Assembly (NCBI GenBank): GCA_026708055.1
Contig: JAPOVS010000014.1
Span: 1-51,271 of the forward strand
Direction of reading: 5' to 3'
From: a bacterium
Lineage (GTDB): Bacteria > Actinomycetota > Acidimicrobiia > Acidimicrobiales > CATQHL01
Length of the DNA: 51,271 nt
Part shown: positions 8,439 to 17,768 of the stretch, piece by piece
How positions within the stretch are numbered: the first letter of the stretch is position 1
Layout of the letters: each line of letters opens with the position of its first letter
The notes under the pieces: generated by a model
The model's input: only the letters and a program-made list of their open reading frames with translations
Database searches by the model: none
Told to the model about the DNA's origin: nothing
Made by a program: the position numbers and the translations under genes

Positions 8439-9326
8439 GTGCAGGTGAAGCAGACCACGCTCGCTGAGGCCGCGTCGCTGGTCTCCGACGGCGACGTCGT
8501 GGCCTTGCAGAACATGGCCACGCAGGCCGCGCCCATGGCGATGGTCCGCGAGCTCATCCGCCAGCGGCGCCGCGAGCTCGGACTGGTGTGCCTGGTGGGG
8601 GGCATCGCCCTGGACTGGCTGGCCGCGGCCGGTTGCATGAACCGCTTCATCGGCAATGCCGTGTCGATGGAGCAGTTCGGCCTGGCGCAGCGCTACCGCC
8701 GCGCCGTCGAGGCCGGAGCGATCCGCATGGAGGAACTGTCCGAGACGGCGCTGCTCGCAAGGCTCGGCGCCGGCGCCCGCAACCTGCCGTTCCTGCCCAC
8801 CCGGGGCATGATCGGCACCGACCTCATCGACATCAACGAGAACCTGAGGTTGCTGGAGGACCCGTTCGGCGGCCCGCCCGTGGTGGCGTGCCGGGCGCTG
8901 GTGCCAGACGTGGCGCTCGTCCACTGCCACCGGGCCGACCGCCACGGCAACGTGCAGTACGAGCCCACGGCGCTGTGGCCGGACATCGGCATCATGCCCA
9001 AGGCCGCCCGCCGCGTCATCGTCACCACCGAGCAGATCGTCGACAGCGACGTGCTGCGCGCCAACCCCGACCGCACGATCCTGCCCGGCTTCATGGTGGA
9101 TGCCGTCGTGGAGGTCCCCTGGGGCGCGCACCCCACCTCGTTCAACCCGCTGTACGGCTACGACGGCGCGCTGCATCTGGCGTGGGTGGCGGCCGCCCGC
9201 TCGGACGAGGCCACCGAGGAGTTCCTCGACAGCTACGTGCATGGCCCGGCCGGCCACGAGGCGTACCTGGAGGCCGTCGGGGGTGACGACCGGATGGCTG
9301 CGCTGGCGCGCTGGGAGACGGGCTGA
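8439..9326 (+). CDS. CoA-transferase family subunit A, IpdA-like (pair 1)
   Basis: A 295-aa product from a GTG start with GGGGGAG upstream. It has the class I CoA-transferase alpha layout: KQTTLAEAASLVSDGDVVAL, then AAPMAMVRELIRQ, then the MEELSETALLARLGAGARNLPFLP block (residues 97-120) with Glu98, Glu99 and Glu102 near the expected active-site position. The pattern is closest, from memory, to mycobacterial IpdA, which with IpdB hydrolyses the last ring of a steroid-derived CoA thioester. The stop overlaps the ATG of the subunit B gene. It may be a ring-opening hydrolase or a true CoA transferase; I cannot decide from sequence alone. Confidence 0.82.
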   Translation: MQVKQTTLAEAASLVSDGDVVALQNMATQAAPMAMVRELIRQRRRELGLVCLVGGIALDWLAAAGCMNRFIGNAVSMEQFGLAQRYRRAVEAGAIRMEELSETALLARLGAGARNLPFLPTRGMIGTDLIDINENLRLLEDPFGGPPVVACRALVPDVALVHCHRADRHGNVQYEPTALWPDIGIMPKAARRVIVTTEQIVDSDVLRANPDRTILPGFMVDAVVEVPWGAHPTSFNPLYGYDGALHLAWVAAARSDEATEEFLDSYVHGPAGHEAYLEAVGGDDRMAALARWETG

Positions 9327-10153
9327 TGAGCGCGCCCGCCTACCTGGACTCGCCGCCGGCGGAGGACTGGACCGTCGACGAGTTGATGATCGCCGTGCTG
9401 GCTTCGTGCTTCAGCGACGGCGACCAGGCCTGCAACGGCATGGCCAGCTTCCTGCCGGTCGCCGCCTTCCAGCTGGCCAAGCTCACCCACGCCCCCGACC
9501 TGGTCTGGCTGGCCGGCGCGGTGGGCTTGGAGCCACGGCCCGGGCCCATCCCGGCCTCCACGCTGGAGTCCCCGCTGTGGCGCGACGCCCTCATGTACGT
9601 CGAGCAGTACGGGGATTTCTGGACGCTGGCCCAGAACGGCCGCTGGCTGCAGAAGTTCTGCGTCGGCGCCGCCCAACTCGACCGCTTCGGCAACGCCAAC
9701 AACTCCGTCATCGGCGGCGACTTCCACACCCCGAAGGTCCGGCTCCCCGGCACCGCCGGCCTGGCCGACATGGGCTCGATCGGCAAGCTCCTCTATTACT
9801 GGAACCCCAACCACAATCCCCGATCCCTGGTGGGGCGGGTGGACTTCGTCTCCTGCGCCGGCTATCTGGGCGGAGGCGACGAGCGCGAGCGCCTCGGCCT
9901 CACCGGCGGTCCCGAACTCGTCGTCACCAACCTCTGCGTGATGGATTTCGAGCCCGACACCAAGCACATGCGGCTGCGCTCGGTGCACCCCGGGGTGACC
10001 GTCGAGCAGGTGCTGGAGGCCACCGGCTTCGAGCCGGCGCTGCCGCCCGGCGGGGTGCCCGTGACCCCGAAGCCGACCGCCGAGCAGGTGCGCCTCATCC
10101 GTGAAGTGATCGATCCGCACGGTACGCGCCACCGCGAGTTCCGCCGCCGCTAG
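9326..10153 (+). CDS. CoA-transferase family subunit B, IpdB-like (pair 1)
   Basis: A 275-aa product whose ATG overlaps the TGA of subunit A by one base. It has the IpdB-like opening (VDELMIAVLASCFSDGD), an AFQLAKLTHAPDLVWL segment, DRFGNANNSVIGG, and PGTAGLADMGS. C-terminally it has the HPGVTVEQVLEATGFE helix-turn common to CoA-transferase beta subunits. It is expected to form a heterotetramer with the product of the preceding gene. A second homologous pair lies at 25738-27511, so the genome has at least two such enzymes with different partners. Confidence 0.82.
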   Translation: MSAPAYLDSPPAEDWTVDELMIAVLASCFSDGDQACNGMASFLPVAAFQLAKLTHAPDLVWLAGAVGLEPRPGPIPASTLESPLWRDALMYVEQYGDFWTLAQNGRWLQKFCVGAAQLDRFGNANNSVIGGDFHTPKVRLPGTAGLADMGSIGKLLYYWNPNHNPRSLVGRVDFVSCAGYLGGGDERERLGLTGGPELVVTNLCVMDFEPDTKHMRLRSVHPGVTVEQVLEATGFEPALPPGGVPVTPKPTAEQVRLIREVIDPHGTRHREFRRR

Positions 10154-10183
10154 CAGACTTGCCCGCGATGTCGCCGAGTCCTG

Positions 10184-10211
10184 ACTCGTCATTCCGGCGA
10201 AGGCCGGAATC
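10184..10211 (+). repeat. 28-bp palindromic repeat copy
   Basis: A complete copy (starts CGTCATT, ends ATCCAG) with the 8-bp stem ATTCCGGC/GCCGGAAT and a GAAG loop, placed 30 bases after the subunit B stop and before the luciferase-like gene. Confidence 0.9.
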
Positions 10212-10278
10212 CAGGCGGAGCCGATCACCGACCTTGCCGGCCGGATCGTCCTCGACGGCGTAGGAGCGGAGCAAGTCC

Positions 10279-11382
10279 ATGGACATCCAGATCGGCGTTC
10301 CGGGCCAGCTGATGCCGCCGGCGGACCGGGCGGTGTCGCTGGCGCGGCGCAACGAGGCCGACGGGTTCGACGCCGTGTGGTGGCCGTGCCACCTGATGGG
10401 CTGGCACTCCGACTCGGTCTGGACGCCCGACATGACGCCGTTCGCCGCGGTGCAGCCCAGCCCGCACACCTACTTCGACCCTATGCTGATGATGGCCGTC
10501 GTCGGCAGCCAGACCAGCCGCATCCGCGTCGGCGTGGTCGTGACCGACCTGCTGCGCCGCCATCCCGCCATGGTGGCCAACATGGCCCTCACCCTCGACC
10601 ACCTCACCGAGGGCCGGGCGATCCTCGGGCTCGGCTCGGGCGAGCGCATGAACGTGGTGCCCTACGGGGTGGACTTCTCCCGCCCGGTGAGCCGCCTGGC
10701 CGAGGGCATCGAGGTGATCCGCCTGCTGTGGGGCGCCGACGGCCCGGTGGACTATGAGGGCCGCTACTTCCGCCTGAAGGACGCCGTGCTGGGGCTCGCC
10801 CCGTACTCCGACCGCCCGCCGCCGCTGTGGACCGCCGCGCACGGGCCCCGCATGCTCGGCATCACCGGCCGCCTCGCCGACGGCTGGCTGCCCACCAAGC
10901 TGTCGCCGCAGCGCTACGGCGAGGCGCTGGGAACCATCCGCCAGGCCTCGGTGGAAGCGGGCCGCGACGCCGAGGCGGTCACGCCCGGGCTGCTGGCCTA
11001 CGTGCTGGTGGCGCCCGACGAGGCCTCGCTGCGGCGCCTGCAGGAGGCCCCCATGGTGCGGGCCCTCATGGTGATGCTGCCCGCCGAGGTGTTCGAGTCG
11101 CTGGGCGTCGAGCCCCCCGAGGGCTTCCACGCGCTGGTGCCCGCGTCGCTGTCCCGCCCCGAGGCGCTGGCGGTGATCGACGGGATCCCGCCGCGGGTCG
11201 TGGACTACTACTGCTTCTGCGGCACGCCGGAACAGATCGCCGAGCAGGTCGCCGAGTACCACGCTGCGGGGCTGCGCCACCTCGTGATGTGGAACATCAC
11301 GCCGTTCGGCGATCCCGACCTGGCAGGCTGGTCCTTCCAGGCCCTCGGCGAGGTGAAGGACATCCTGCGGGACATGCCATGA
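10279..11382 (+). CDS. LLM-class F420-dependent oxidoreductase
   Basis: A 367-aa product starting MDIQIGVPGQLMPP with an AGGAGCGGAG Shine-Dalgarno region. It has LARRNEADGFDAVWWPCH, QTSRIRVGVVVTDLLRRHPAMVANMALTLDHLTEGRAILGLGSGE, and PPLWTAAHGPRMLGITGRLADGW. These match the F420-dependent branch of the luciferase-like family, such as the phthiodiolone ketoreductase and Adf/Mer relatives. It should transfer hydride between F420H2 and a carbonyl or hydroxyl compound. Its TGA overlaps the ATG of the NTF2-like gene, so both are co-translated. Confidence 0.88.
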   Translation: MDIQIGVPGQLMPPADRAVSLARRNEADGFDAVWWPCHLMGWHSDSVWTPDMTPFAAVQPSPHTYFDPMLMMAVVGSQTSRIRVGVVVTDLLRRHPAMVANMALTLDHLTEGRAILGLGSGERMNVVPYGVDFSRPVSRLAEGIEVIRLLWGADGPVDYEGRYFRLKDAVLGLAPYSDRPPPLWTAAHGPRMLGITGRLADGWLPTKLSPQRYGEALGTIRQASVEAGRDAEAVTPGLLAYVLVAPDEASLRRLQEAPMVRALMVMLPAEVFESLGVEPPEGFHALVPASLSRPEALAVIDGIPPRVVDYYCFCGTPEQIAEQVAEYHAAGLRHLVMWNITPFGDPDLAGWSFQALGEVKDILRDMP

Positions 11383-11768
11383 ACACCCAATCGCCCAGCA
11401 GCGTGGTGCGGCGCTACTTCGACGCTGTGGACGCCGAGGACTTCGACACCCTGCGCCAGGTCCTGCACCCCGACGTGGCATTGACGGCGTGCGGTTCGCG
11501 GCCCCGCCGGGGATCCGAGGCCGCGCTCGACCTGTTCGCCAAGATCTTCGAGCGCTTCCCTGTGCACTCAGACCGCCCCACCAGGCTGATCTGCGACGGC
11601 GACACCGTCGTGGCCGAGATCCACTTCGAGGGCCGCAGTGCCGCCGGTACCGACATCAGCTTCGAGGCCGTGGACATCTTCGACATCGTCGACGGCCGCA
11701 TCGTGCGCCTCACGCAGTGGCTCGACAGCGCTCACCTGGAACGCCAGTTACGTTCTCCGGGGTCGTAG
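11379..11768 (+). CDS. NTF2-like / SnoaL-like protein
   Basis: The ATG at 11379 overlaps the preceding stop (ATGA), giving 129 aa. The pattern VVRRYFDAVDAEDFDTLRQVLHPDVALTA, then DTVVAEIHFEGRSAAGTDISFEAVDIFDIVDGRIVRLTQWLD, is the alpha/beta barrel of the NTF2-like superfamily. Members isomerise or cyclise ketones (ketosteroid isomerase, SnoaL) or only bind ligands. Co-translation with an F420-type oxidoreductase suggests both act on the same cyclic keto intermediate. No catalytic residue can be assigned safely. Confidence 0.82.
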   Translation: MNTQSPSSVVRRYFDAVDAEDFDTLRQVLHPDVALTACGSRPRRGSEAALDLFAKIFERFPVHSDRPTRLICDGDTVVAEIHFEGRSAAGTDISFEAVDIFDIVDGRIVRLTQWLDSAHLERQLRSPGS

Positions 11769-11803
11769 TAGCAGCAGGCCGACCAATGCCGCCGAGTTCT
11801 GCC

Positions 11804-11831
11804 CGTCATTCCGGCGAAGGCCGGAATCCAG
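11804..11831 (+). repeat. 28-bp palindromic repeat copy
   Basis: A complete, undegenerate copy with stem ATTCCGGC/GCCGGAAT and GAAG loop, 35 bases after the NTF2-like stop. Confidence 0.9.
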
Positions 11832-11908
11832 GGCCTGGCGCAGGGATTGGCGTGGCGGCTGAGCGCAGAACATTCTCAAGTGGCCGAAGCTGGACCGAGG
11901 AGACAGTC

Positions 11909-13552
11909 ATGAGCTTCACGGAGCGACAGTGGGTGGAGGTCACCACGCTCGGTGACCTGATCGTGCGGGCGGCGACCCGCCATCCCGACGGCGACGCCGT
12001 CGTCTTCCCCGAGACGCGCCACACGTTCGGTTCGCTGCTGGAGGCCGCCGAGCGGGCCGCCCGCTCACTGCTGGGGCTCGGGATCCGGCCGGGCGACCAC
12101 GTCGGCATCCTCATGTCCAACTGCATGGACTTCGTGGAGGTCATGTTCGGGGCCGCACTCATCGGCGCTCCGGTAATCCCCATCAACGCCCGCTTCAAGG
12201 GCCGCGAACTCTCCTACGTGGCCCGCGACGCCGACCTGCGCCTGCTCGTCACCAGCGACATCATCGACCAGCACACCGACTACGTAGAGATCCTGCACGG
12301 CTGCCTGGAGGGTCTCGCCGAGGCGCCCGACGTCCATGACCTGCGCCTGCAGGCCGTCCCCGAGCTCCGCAGCGTCGTGTTTCTGGGCACCTCCTCACCG
12401 GCGGGGATGATCGACCGGGCCGGCTTCGAAGCGGCCGCCGAGGGCGTCGGGCTCGACACGGTGCACCTGCTGCGCAGCCGGGTGGCGCTGCGCGACATCG
12501 CCATGATGATGTACACGTCGGGCACGACCGCGGAGCCGAAGGGTTGCCCGATGACCCACGAGCAGCTCGTGCGCACCAGTTCGGTGGGCTGCGAGCGCTT
12601 CGAAATGACCTCCGCGGACGTGTTCTGGGATCCGCTGCCGCTGTTCCACATGAGTTCGATCCTGCCGCTCATCGGCTGCATCGAGGCGGGCGCCGGCTAC
12701 GTGACGCTCACCCACTTCGACCCCGCTGTGGCCATCGCCCAGCTGCGCGACGAGCGCGCCACCATCTGCTTCTCCACGTTCCCGACGGTCACGACGGTGA
12801 TGCTGAACCACCCCGACTGGGACCCGGCGGCCCTGAGCAGCATCCGGCTCATGAACAACGTCGCCTCACCGGCCGCCCTGGAGGAGATCCACAGAATGCT
12901 GCCCGGCATGGCCCACATGAACGCCTACGGGCTCACCGAGTGCGGCGGTGTCGTGGCCTTCACCGCCCCCGACGACCCGCCGGAGGTGCGCTCGACCACC
13001 TCGGGGCGGCCGTTCCGGGGCATCGAGGTGCAGATCCGGGACTTCGACGGTGGCGAGGTGGTGCCCACCTGGGAGCGGGGCGAGATCTGGTGCCGGGGCT
13101 TCAACGTCTTCGAGGGCTACTACAAGGATCCCGTCAAGACCGCGGAATGCTTCGACGACGAGGGCTGGTTCAACACCGGCGACATCGGGCGGATGGACGC
13201 CGACGGGCGGGTCGGCTACCTCGGCCGCGTCAAGGACATGCTGAAGGTGGGCGGTGAGAACGTGGCCGCCGTCGAGATCGAGTCCTACCTGCAGACCCAC
13301 GATGCCGTGGCGATCGCCCAGGTCGTCGGGATCCCCGACGAGCGCTACGTGGAGGTGCCGGCCGCCTTCGTGGAGCTCATGCCGGGCGCCGACGCTGCCG
13401 AGAGCGACCTGATCGCCTACTGCAAAGGCAACATCGCCTCGTTCAAGGTCCCGCACTACGTGCGCTTCGTGAAGGAATGGCCCCTCTCGGCCACGAAGAT
13501 CCAGAAGTTCCGCCTGCAAGAGCAACTGTGCGAAGAACTGGGCCTGACCTGA
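11909..13552 (+). CDS. Class I adenylate-forming acyl-CoA ligase
   Basis: ATG at 11909 lies after CGAGGAGA, a strong Shine-Dalgarno, and gives 547 aa. The AMP-binding motifs are complete: MMYTSGTTAEPKGCP (A3, P-loop), PLFHMSSILPL, AYGLTECGG (A5), FNTGDIGRMD (A7), GRVKDMLKVGGENV (A8 hinge) and a final SATKIQKFRL with the A10 lysine. It activates a carboxylic acid with ATP to acyl-AMP and then the CoA thioester. Another ligase follows after 148 bases. Substrate cannot be read; the neighbours suggest a cyclic or branched acid. Confidence 0.92.
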   Translation: MSFTERQWVEVTTLGDLIVRAATRHPDGDAVVFPETRHTFGSLLEAAERAARSLLGLGIRPGDHVGILMSNCMDFVEVMFGAALIGAPVIPINARFKGRELSYVARDADLRLLVTSDIIDQHTDYVEILHGCLEGLAEAPDVHDLRLQAVPELRSVVFLGTSSPAGMIDRAGFEAAAEGVGLDTVHLLRSRVALRDIAMMMYTSGTTAEPKGCPMTHEQLVRTSSVGCERFEMTSADVFWDPLPLFHMSSILPLIGCIEAGAGYVTLTHFDPAVAIAQLRDERATICFSTFPTVTTVMLNHPDWDPAALSSIRLMNNVASPAALEEIHRMLPGMAHMNAYGLTECGGVVAFTAPDDPPEVRSTTSGRPFRGIEVQIRDFDGGEVVPTWERGEIWCRGFNVFEGYYKDPVKTAECFDDEGWFNTGDIGRMDADGRVGYLGRVKDMLKVGGENVAAVEIESYLQTHDAVAIAQVVGIPDERYVEVPAAFVELMPGADAAESDLIAYCKGNIASFKVPHYVRFVKEWPLSATKIQKFRLQEQLCEELGLT

Positions 13553-13604
13553 AGTCGCGTCCAGTGTCCCTCTTCGGTCATTCCGCGTACGAGTGCCCTC
13601 CCTC

Positions 13605-13686
13605 CGTCATTCCGGAGGGTCAGGCCCGCCACCCGCCGGGGACACCGAACAGTATGAGTGTCATTCCGGCGAAGGCCGGAATCCAG
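13605..13686 (+). repeat. Broken plus complete palindromic repeat copies
   Basis: A complete copy occupies 13659-13686. At 13605 only the left half (CGTCATTCCGG) is left before the sequence diverges, and another left-half fragment (GGTCATTCCG) is near 13577. The cluster looks like decay of a former tandem group between two ligase genes. Confidence 0.7.
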
Positions 13687-13700
13687 TGCTGGACCAGCCC

Positions 13701-15296
13701 ATGACCCTCGGCCCGTGGCTGCGGGCCTGTGCCGAGCGCAACGGCGACCGCGAGGCCATCGAGGCCATGGGCGCGGCGAAGTCCTACGCCGGGCTCGACA
13801 CCGATGCCGACCGCCTGGCCGCAGGACTGACCGCGGGCATCGGCCTGGCGCCCGGCGATCGGGCCGCCGTCATCATGCGCAACAGCCTGGCCTGCGTGGA
13901 CACCTGGTTCGCCATGGCCCGCAGCGGCATCGTCGACGTTCCGGTCAACGTCGCGCAGCGAGGCGACGGGCTCGCCTACGTGCTGGGGCAGTCCCGCTCG
14001 CAGGCCGTTGTCTGCGACATCGAGTTCGCCGACCGGCTGGTGGAGGTGATGCCGGAGTTGCCCGAACTTCGCCACGTCGTCCTCCACCGCCCGGATGGCG
14101 GGGACCCGGGCACGCCGGAGTTCGGTCGCGGCGTGGCCGTGCACGAGTTGCCGTCGCTGTACGGCGACGCGGCGCCGGACCTGCCGGCGCTGGAGGCCAC
14201 CGATACCGCCGTGATCCTCTACACCTCGGGCACCACCGGGCCGCCCAAGGGGGCGATGCTGAGCCACGCCGCCAACCTGCGGCTGACCCGCCAGACACGC
14301 TGGCTCATGGGCTACGGCCCGAACGACGTCCTGTACACGGCCTTCCCGCTGTTCCACATCAACGCCCGGTACACCACGGTCACCGTCGCCATGGAGGCGG
14401 GCGCCCGCTGCGTGCTGGAGCAGCGTTTCAGCGCCGGAGCCTTCTGGGACACGTGCCGGGCCAAGGGAGTCACGGCCTTCAACTACATGGGCGCCCTGCT
14501 CATGATGCTGTGGAAGCAGCCGGCTCGGCCCGACGATGCCGACCACCCGGTGCGGCGAGGGTTCGGGGCACCGTGCCCGCCGGACATCTGGGAGCCGTTC
14601 GAGGAGCGGTTCGATGTGCGGCTCACAGAGGTGTACGGCTCCACCGAGGTGCCGATCGTGACCCAGAACGGCATGGCCGCCGCCGAGGGGGCCGACCGCC
14701 GCATCGGCACCGCCGGGCGGCCGTCGGGCCTGTACGACATGCGGATCGTCGACGAGGCCGGCGTCGAGGCGCCACCCGGGGTGGCGGGGGAGATCGTGGT
14801 GCGCTCGCGGCCCGAGAACGCCACCTTCAGCGGCTACTACGACATGACCGAGGCCACCGCGGAGGCCTGGCGGGGCGGCTGGTTCCACACCGGAGACCGG
14901 GGCGTCGTGGACGCCGACGGCTACCTCACGTTCATCGACCGTATGAAGGACTGCGTGCGCCGCCGCGGTGAGAACATCAGCTCCTGGGAGGTGGAGCAGT
15001 CGATCGCCCGGCATCCCGCCGTGCTGGAGGCCGCCGTGGTGGGGGTCCCCTCGGAGCTCAGCGAGGAGGAGGTGCTGGCCTGCGTGGTGCTGAAGCCGGA
15101 CCGCGCTCTCACCGAGGCCGAGTTGGTCGAGCACTGCACCGGCCGGATGGCCGACTTCGCTGTGCCGCGCTATATCCGCTGGATGGACGAGTTGCCCCGC
15201 AACGCCTCCGAGCGGGTCCAGAAGTTCCAACTTCGTGCCGAGGGCCTCACGCCCGGCACCTGGGACCGCCTCGCCGAGACCGGGGTCCGGCGATGA
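13701..15296 (+). CDS. Class I adenylate-forming acyl-CoA ligase
   Basis: I place the start at ATG 13701 (MTLGPWLRACAERNG). An upstream in-frame start at 13593 would add 36 residues translated from the palindromic repeat and is unlikely. The 531-aa product has ILYTSGTTGPPKGAML (A3), PLFHINARYTTV, EVYGSTE (A5), FHTGDRGVVD (A7), DRMKDCVRRRGENISS (A8) and a terminal ERVQKFQL segment with the A10 lysine. It resembles CaiC/FadD-type ligases. Its last bases overlap the start of the ketopantoate-reductase-like gene, indicating one transcript. Confidence 0.9.
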   Translation: MTLGPWLRACAERNGDREAIEAMGAAKSYAGLDTDADRLAAGLTAGIGLAPGDRAAVIMRNSLACVDTWFAMARSGIVDVPVNVAQRGDGLAYVLGQSRSQAVVCDIEFADRLVEVMPELPELRHVVLHRPDGGDPGTPEFGRGVAVHELPSLYGDAAPDLPALEATDTAVILYTSGTTGPPKGAMLSHAANLRLTRQTRWLMGYGPNDVLYTAFPLFHINARYTTVTVAMEAGARCVLEQRFSAGAFWDTCRAKGVTAFNYMGALLMMLWKQPARPDDADHPVRRGFGAPCPPDIWEPFEERFDVRLTEVYGSTEVPIVTQNGMAAAEGADRRIGTAGRPSGLYDMRIVDEAGVEAPPGVAGEIVVRSRPENATFSGYYDMTEATAEAWRGGWFHTGDRGVVDADGYLTFIDRMKDCVRRRGENISSWEVEQSIARHPAVLEAAVVGVPSELSEEEVLACVVLKPDRALTEAELVEHCTGRMADFAVPRYIRWMDELPRNASERVQKFQLRAEGLTPGTWDRLAETGVRR

Positions 15297-16273
15297 GAGT
15301 CGTCGTGCTGGGCGCCGGGGCCCTCGGCTCGGTGTACGGAGGCTGGCTTGCCGACGCCGGCGCGGAGGTGATGCTGGTGGCTCGCCGCCCACACGCCGAG
15401 GCCGTGCGCGAGCGGGGTCTGGAGGTCCGCTCGTTCGACGCCGGAACGAAGACCTGCCACGTCGACGCCACCGACGATCCCGCCGCGGCCGGCGACGCCG
15501 ATCTGGTGCTCGTGGCCGCCAAGTCGTTCGACGTGCCCGCGTTGCTGGCCGCCTACGGTGGCCGGTGCTCCATGGCCTTCTCCGTCCAGAACGGCGTGGA
15601 GCAGGCCCTCCCGCTGGTGGAGCGCTTCGGCCCTGCCGCCGTCGAGGGGGTGTCGATGGTGGGCGGCACGCTCGTGGGCCCGGGCGTGGCCGAGTACAGC
15701 TTCACCGGGGCGACCTACGTGGGCGACGTCGGCGGGACCACGCCCGGCACCGCCGCCCGGATCGCCGCCGCGCTGCCCGAGCGCATCACCGAACGCCCCG
15801 ACATCACCTCGGTGCAGTGGACCAAGGCCACGCTGGCGGTGGCCGCAATGGGCGTGGTGGCCCTCACGCGGTCGATCTACCACCGGATGTTCGTCACCCC
15901 GGCGCTGCGGGAGGTGTTCCTGGACCTGATGTGCGAGGCGGCCCTGGTTGCGCGCAGCGAGGGGGTCCCGCTGATCGACCTGCCGGGTCCCATGCGGGTC
16001 CGCACGTTCACGACCCTGCCCCGTGAGCAGGCCTTGGAGGTGCTGCGCGAGTTCGGCGAGCACCTGGTCGCAACGGGACAGACCGGTGTGAAGGTGTCGG
16101 CCCTCCAGAGCATCGAGCGCGGCCGGCCCCTGGAGGTGGATGCCGTCTTCGCCCCGTTCGCCCGGCGCGCCGCCGAGCGCGGCCTCGATGTGCCGCTGCT
16201 GGCGGGCGTCACCCGGATGATGTTCGGCATCGACGCGGCGATCCGCGAGGATGTCGGGGCAACTGCTGAGTGA
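15293..16273 (+). CDS. Ketopantoate reductase (PanE/ApbA)-family protein
   Basis: A 326-aa product starting MRVVVLGAGALGSVYGG, an NADP-binding GxGxxG. A VQNGVEQ block and a WTKATLAVAAMGVVALT helix with the expected catalytic Lys follow, then a QSIERGRPLEVDAV block, all usual in PanE/ApbA. True PanE reduces 2-dehydropantoate. Its location in an acyl-CoA catabolic run, overlapping a ligase gene (ATGA), suggests a different 2-keto or 3-keto acid as substrate, so I do not give the panE symbol. Confidence 0.85.
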   Translation: MRVVVLGAGALGSVYGGWLADAGAEVMLVARRPHAEAVRERGLEVRSFDAGTKTCHVDATDDPAAAGDADLVLVAAKSFDVPALLAAYGGRCSMAFSVQNGVEQALPLVERFGPAAVEGVSMVGGTLVGPGVAEYSFTGATYVGDVGGTTPGTAARIAAALPERITERPDITSVQWTKATLAVAAMGVVALTRSIYHRMFVTPALREVFLDLMCEAALVARSEGVPLIDLPGPMRVRTFTTLPREQALEVLREFGEHLVATGQTGVKVSALQSIERGRPLEVDAVFAPFARRAAERGLDVPLLAGVTRMMFGIDAAIREDVGATAE

Positions 16274-16292
16274 TGCTGCGAGGCAGCCGTCC

Positions 16293-16320
16293 CGTCGTTC
16301 CGGCGGAGGCCGGAAGTCAC
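16293..16320 (+). repeat. 28-bp palindromic repeat copy, degenerate
   Basis: CGTCGTTCCGGC, loop GGAG, then GCCGGAAGTCAC. The stem is one base pair shorter than in the best copies. Confidence 0.75.
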
Positions 16321-16432
16321 GTTCCGGCGGCTCTGCCGGTGCTGCGGGCGGGCCGCCCGGCAGGCTGCTCATGATGTCGGTTGCGCCTCGCCTGTGCCCT
16401 CGCAGCACTAGGTCGGACCGGAGACGCGTGTC

Positions 16433-17614
16433 GTGAAGCCGGGCGAGTTCCTCCGGCTGGTGCGGCTGCGGCCCCGCTCCACCCCGCCGCACTCCTACAA
16501 CGACTTCTGCCGTCTCGCCCGGCGCCGGCTGCCTCGCTTGGTCTACGACTTCGTGGAGGGCGGCGCCGACGGCGAGATCACGTTGCGGGCCAACTTCGAG
16601 GCATTCGACCGGGTGCACTTCACGGCCCGCTCGCTCGTGGACGTCACCGAACGGGATCCGGGAGTCACCGTGCTGGGCCGTCGTCTCGAGGTGCCGTTCA
16701 TCTGCGGGCCCGCGGGTCTGGCCCGCCTCGTGCATCGCGACGGCGAACTGGCCGCGGCGCGGGCGGCCGCCACCGCCGGCACCGTCTTCGTCATCAGCAC
16801 GGCCTCCAGCTACAGCATCGAGGAAATCGCCGCGGTGAGCGACGGGCCGCTGTGGTTCCAGCTGTACCTGTGGCGCAGCCCCGACGTGGTGGCGCGGCTC
16901 GTGGACCGGGCGGGCGCCGCCGGCTGCGAAGCGATCGTGCTCACGGTGGACGTACCGCTCATCGGCAAGCGCGAGCGCGACCTGCGCAACGGGATGATGA
17001 TCCCGCCGAGTATCGGCCCCGCCCAAGCGCTGGAGGCCATCCGCCGCCCCCGCTGGATGTGGCACCTCGCCTCCGGGCCGCCCGTGCATTTCGGCAGCCT
17101 CCTGGACCTCGTGCCGCCCAACACCGACATGGCGTCCATGTCCGCTTTCATGGACCGCGAGCTGTCCGACCTTTCCAAGACGTGGGATGACGTGGCCTGG
17201 CTGCGCGAGCGTTGGGACGGCCCCCTCCTCATCAAGGGGGTGATGAGCGCCGCAGACGCCCGCCGCTGCGTCGAGCAGGGCGCCGACGCCGTCGTGGTGT
17301 CCAACCACGGCGGCCGCCAACTCGACGGCCTGCCCGCCGCCCTCGACGTGCTCGGTGAGATCGTCGAAGAGGTCGGCGGAGAGGCCGAGGTGATCCTCGA
17401 CGGCGGGGTGCGCCGGGGGGCCGACCTCATCAAGGCTCGGGCCCTGGGCGCAACCTGCGCCATGGGCGGCCGGGCCTGGTTCTGGCCGCTCGCCGCCGGT
17501 GGCGAGGCGGGCGTGGCGCGGATGCTCGAGATCCTCCGCGGCGACGTCGACCGCCTCCTCGCCTTGCTCGGCCGCAACTCCTACGAAGCTCTCGACGCCT
17601 CCGTTCTCCGCTAG
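16433..17614 (+). CDS. FMN-dependent alpha-hydroxy acid oxidase/dehydrogenase
   Basis: A 393-aa product from GTG 16433 with the complete family pattern: YNDFCRLARRRLP, VYDFVEGGADGEITLR, QLYLWRS, and SNHGGRQLDG with the catalytic His at residue 292. An ILDGGVRRGADLIKARALGA phosphate-binding region follows. Members (lactate, mandelate and glycolate dehydrogenases) oxidise 2-hydroxy acids to 2-keto acids with FMN. It ends the plus-strand run and is convergent with the dienoyl-CoA-reductase-like gene. There is no clear Shine-Dalgarno before the GTG. The substrate is unknown. Confidence 0.9.
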   Translation: MKPGEFLRLVRLRPRSTPPHSYNDFCRLARRRLPRLVYDFVEGGADGEITLRANFEAFDRVHFTARSLVDVTERDPGVTVLGRRLEVPFICGPAGLARLVHRDGELAAARAAATAGTVFVISTASSYSIEEIAAVSDGPLWFQLYLWRSPDVVARLVDRAGAAGCEAIVLTVDVPLIGKRERDLRNGMMIPPSIGPAQALEAIRRPRWMWHLASGPPVHFGSLLDLVPPNTDMASMSAFMDRELSDLSKTWDDVAWLRERWDGPLLIKGVMSAADARRCVEQGADAVVVSNHGGRQLDGLPAALDVLGEIVEEVGGEAEVILDGGVRRGADLIKARALGATCAMGGRAWFWPLAAGGEAGVARMLEILRGDVDRLLALLGRNSYEALDASVLR

Positions 17615-17768
17615 CTGTGGTCCCGGTCCGGCTTGCGGTTGTCCGGGCGGGGCCTCCGGTGGCCGTCGGCGGATCGGCCGGCGAAATCGATCCAGCGCCC
17701 CCCGGCGTCCCCGCCCTCGGGCTGCGGTTCCGGTGCCGGCCCGATGCCGTTCGGGCGGAGGCCACGCG

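Noticed and set aside
6767-8656. Very long minus-strand open frames opposite real genes, for example here and at 15170-17320, 20220-22388 and 32355-34544
   Set aside because: They lie antisense to well-recognised enzymes, have His/Gly/Arg/Ala-rich composition and no domain motifs; GC-rich codon use creates such shadows.
13593-13700. Upstream start for the ligase at 13701
   Set aside because: The added residues are translated palindromic repeat and are not homologous to ligase N-termini.
15293-16273. Calling the gene panE for pantothenate synthesis
   Set aside because: The family is broad and the context is acyl-CoA catabolism with no other pantothenate gene.
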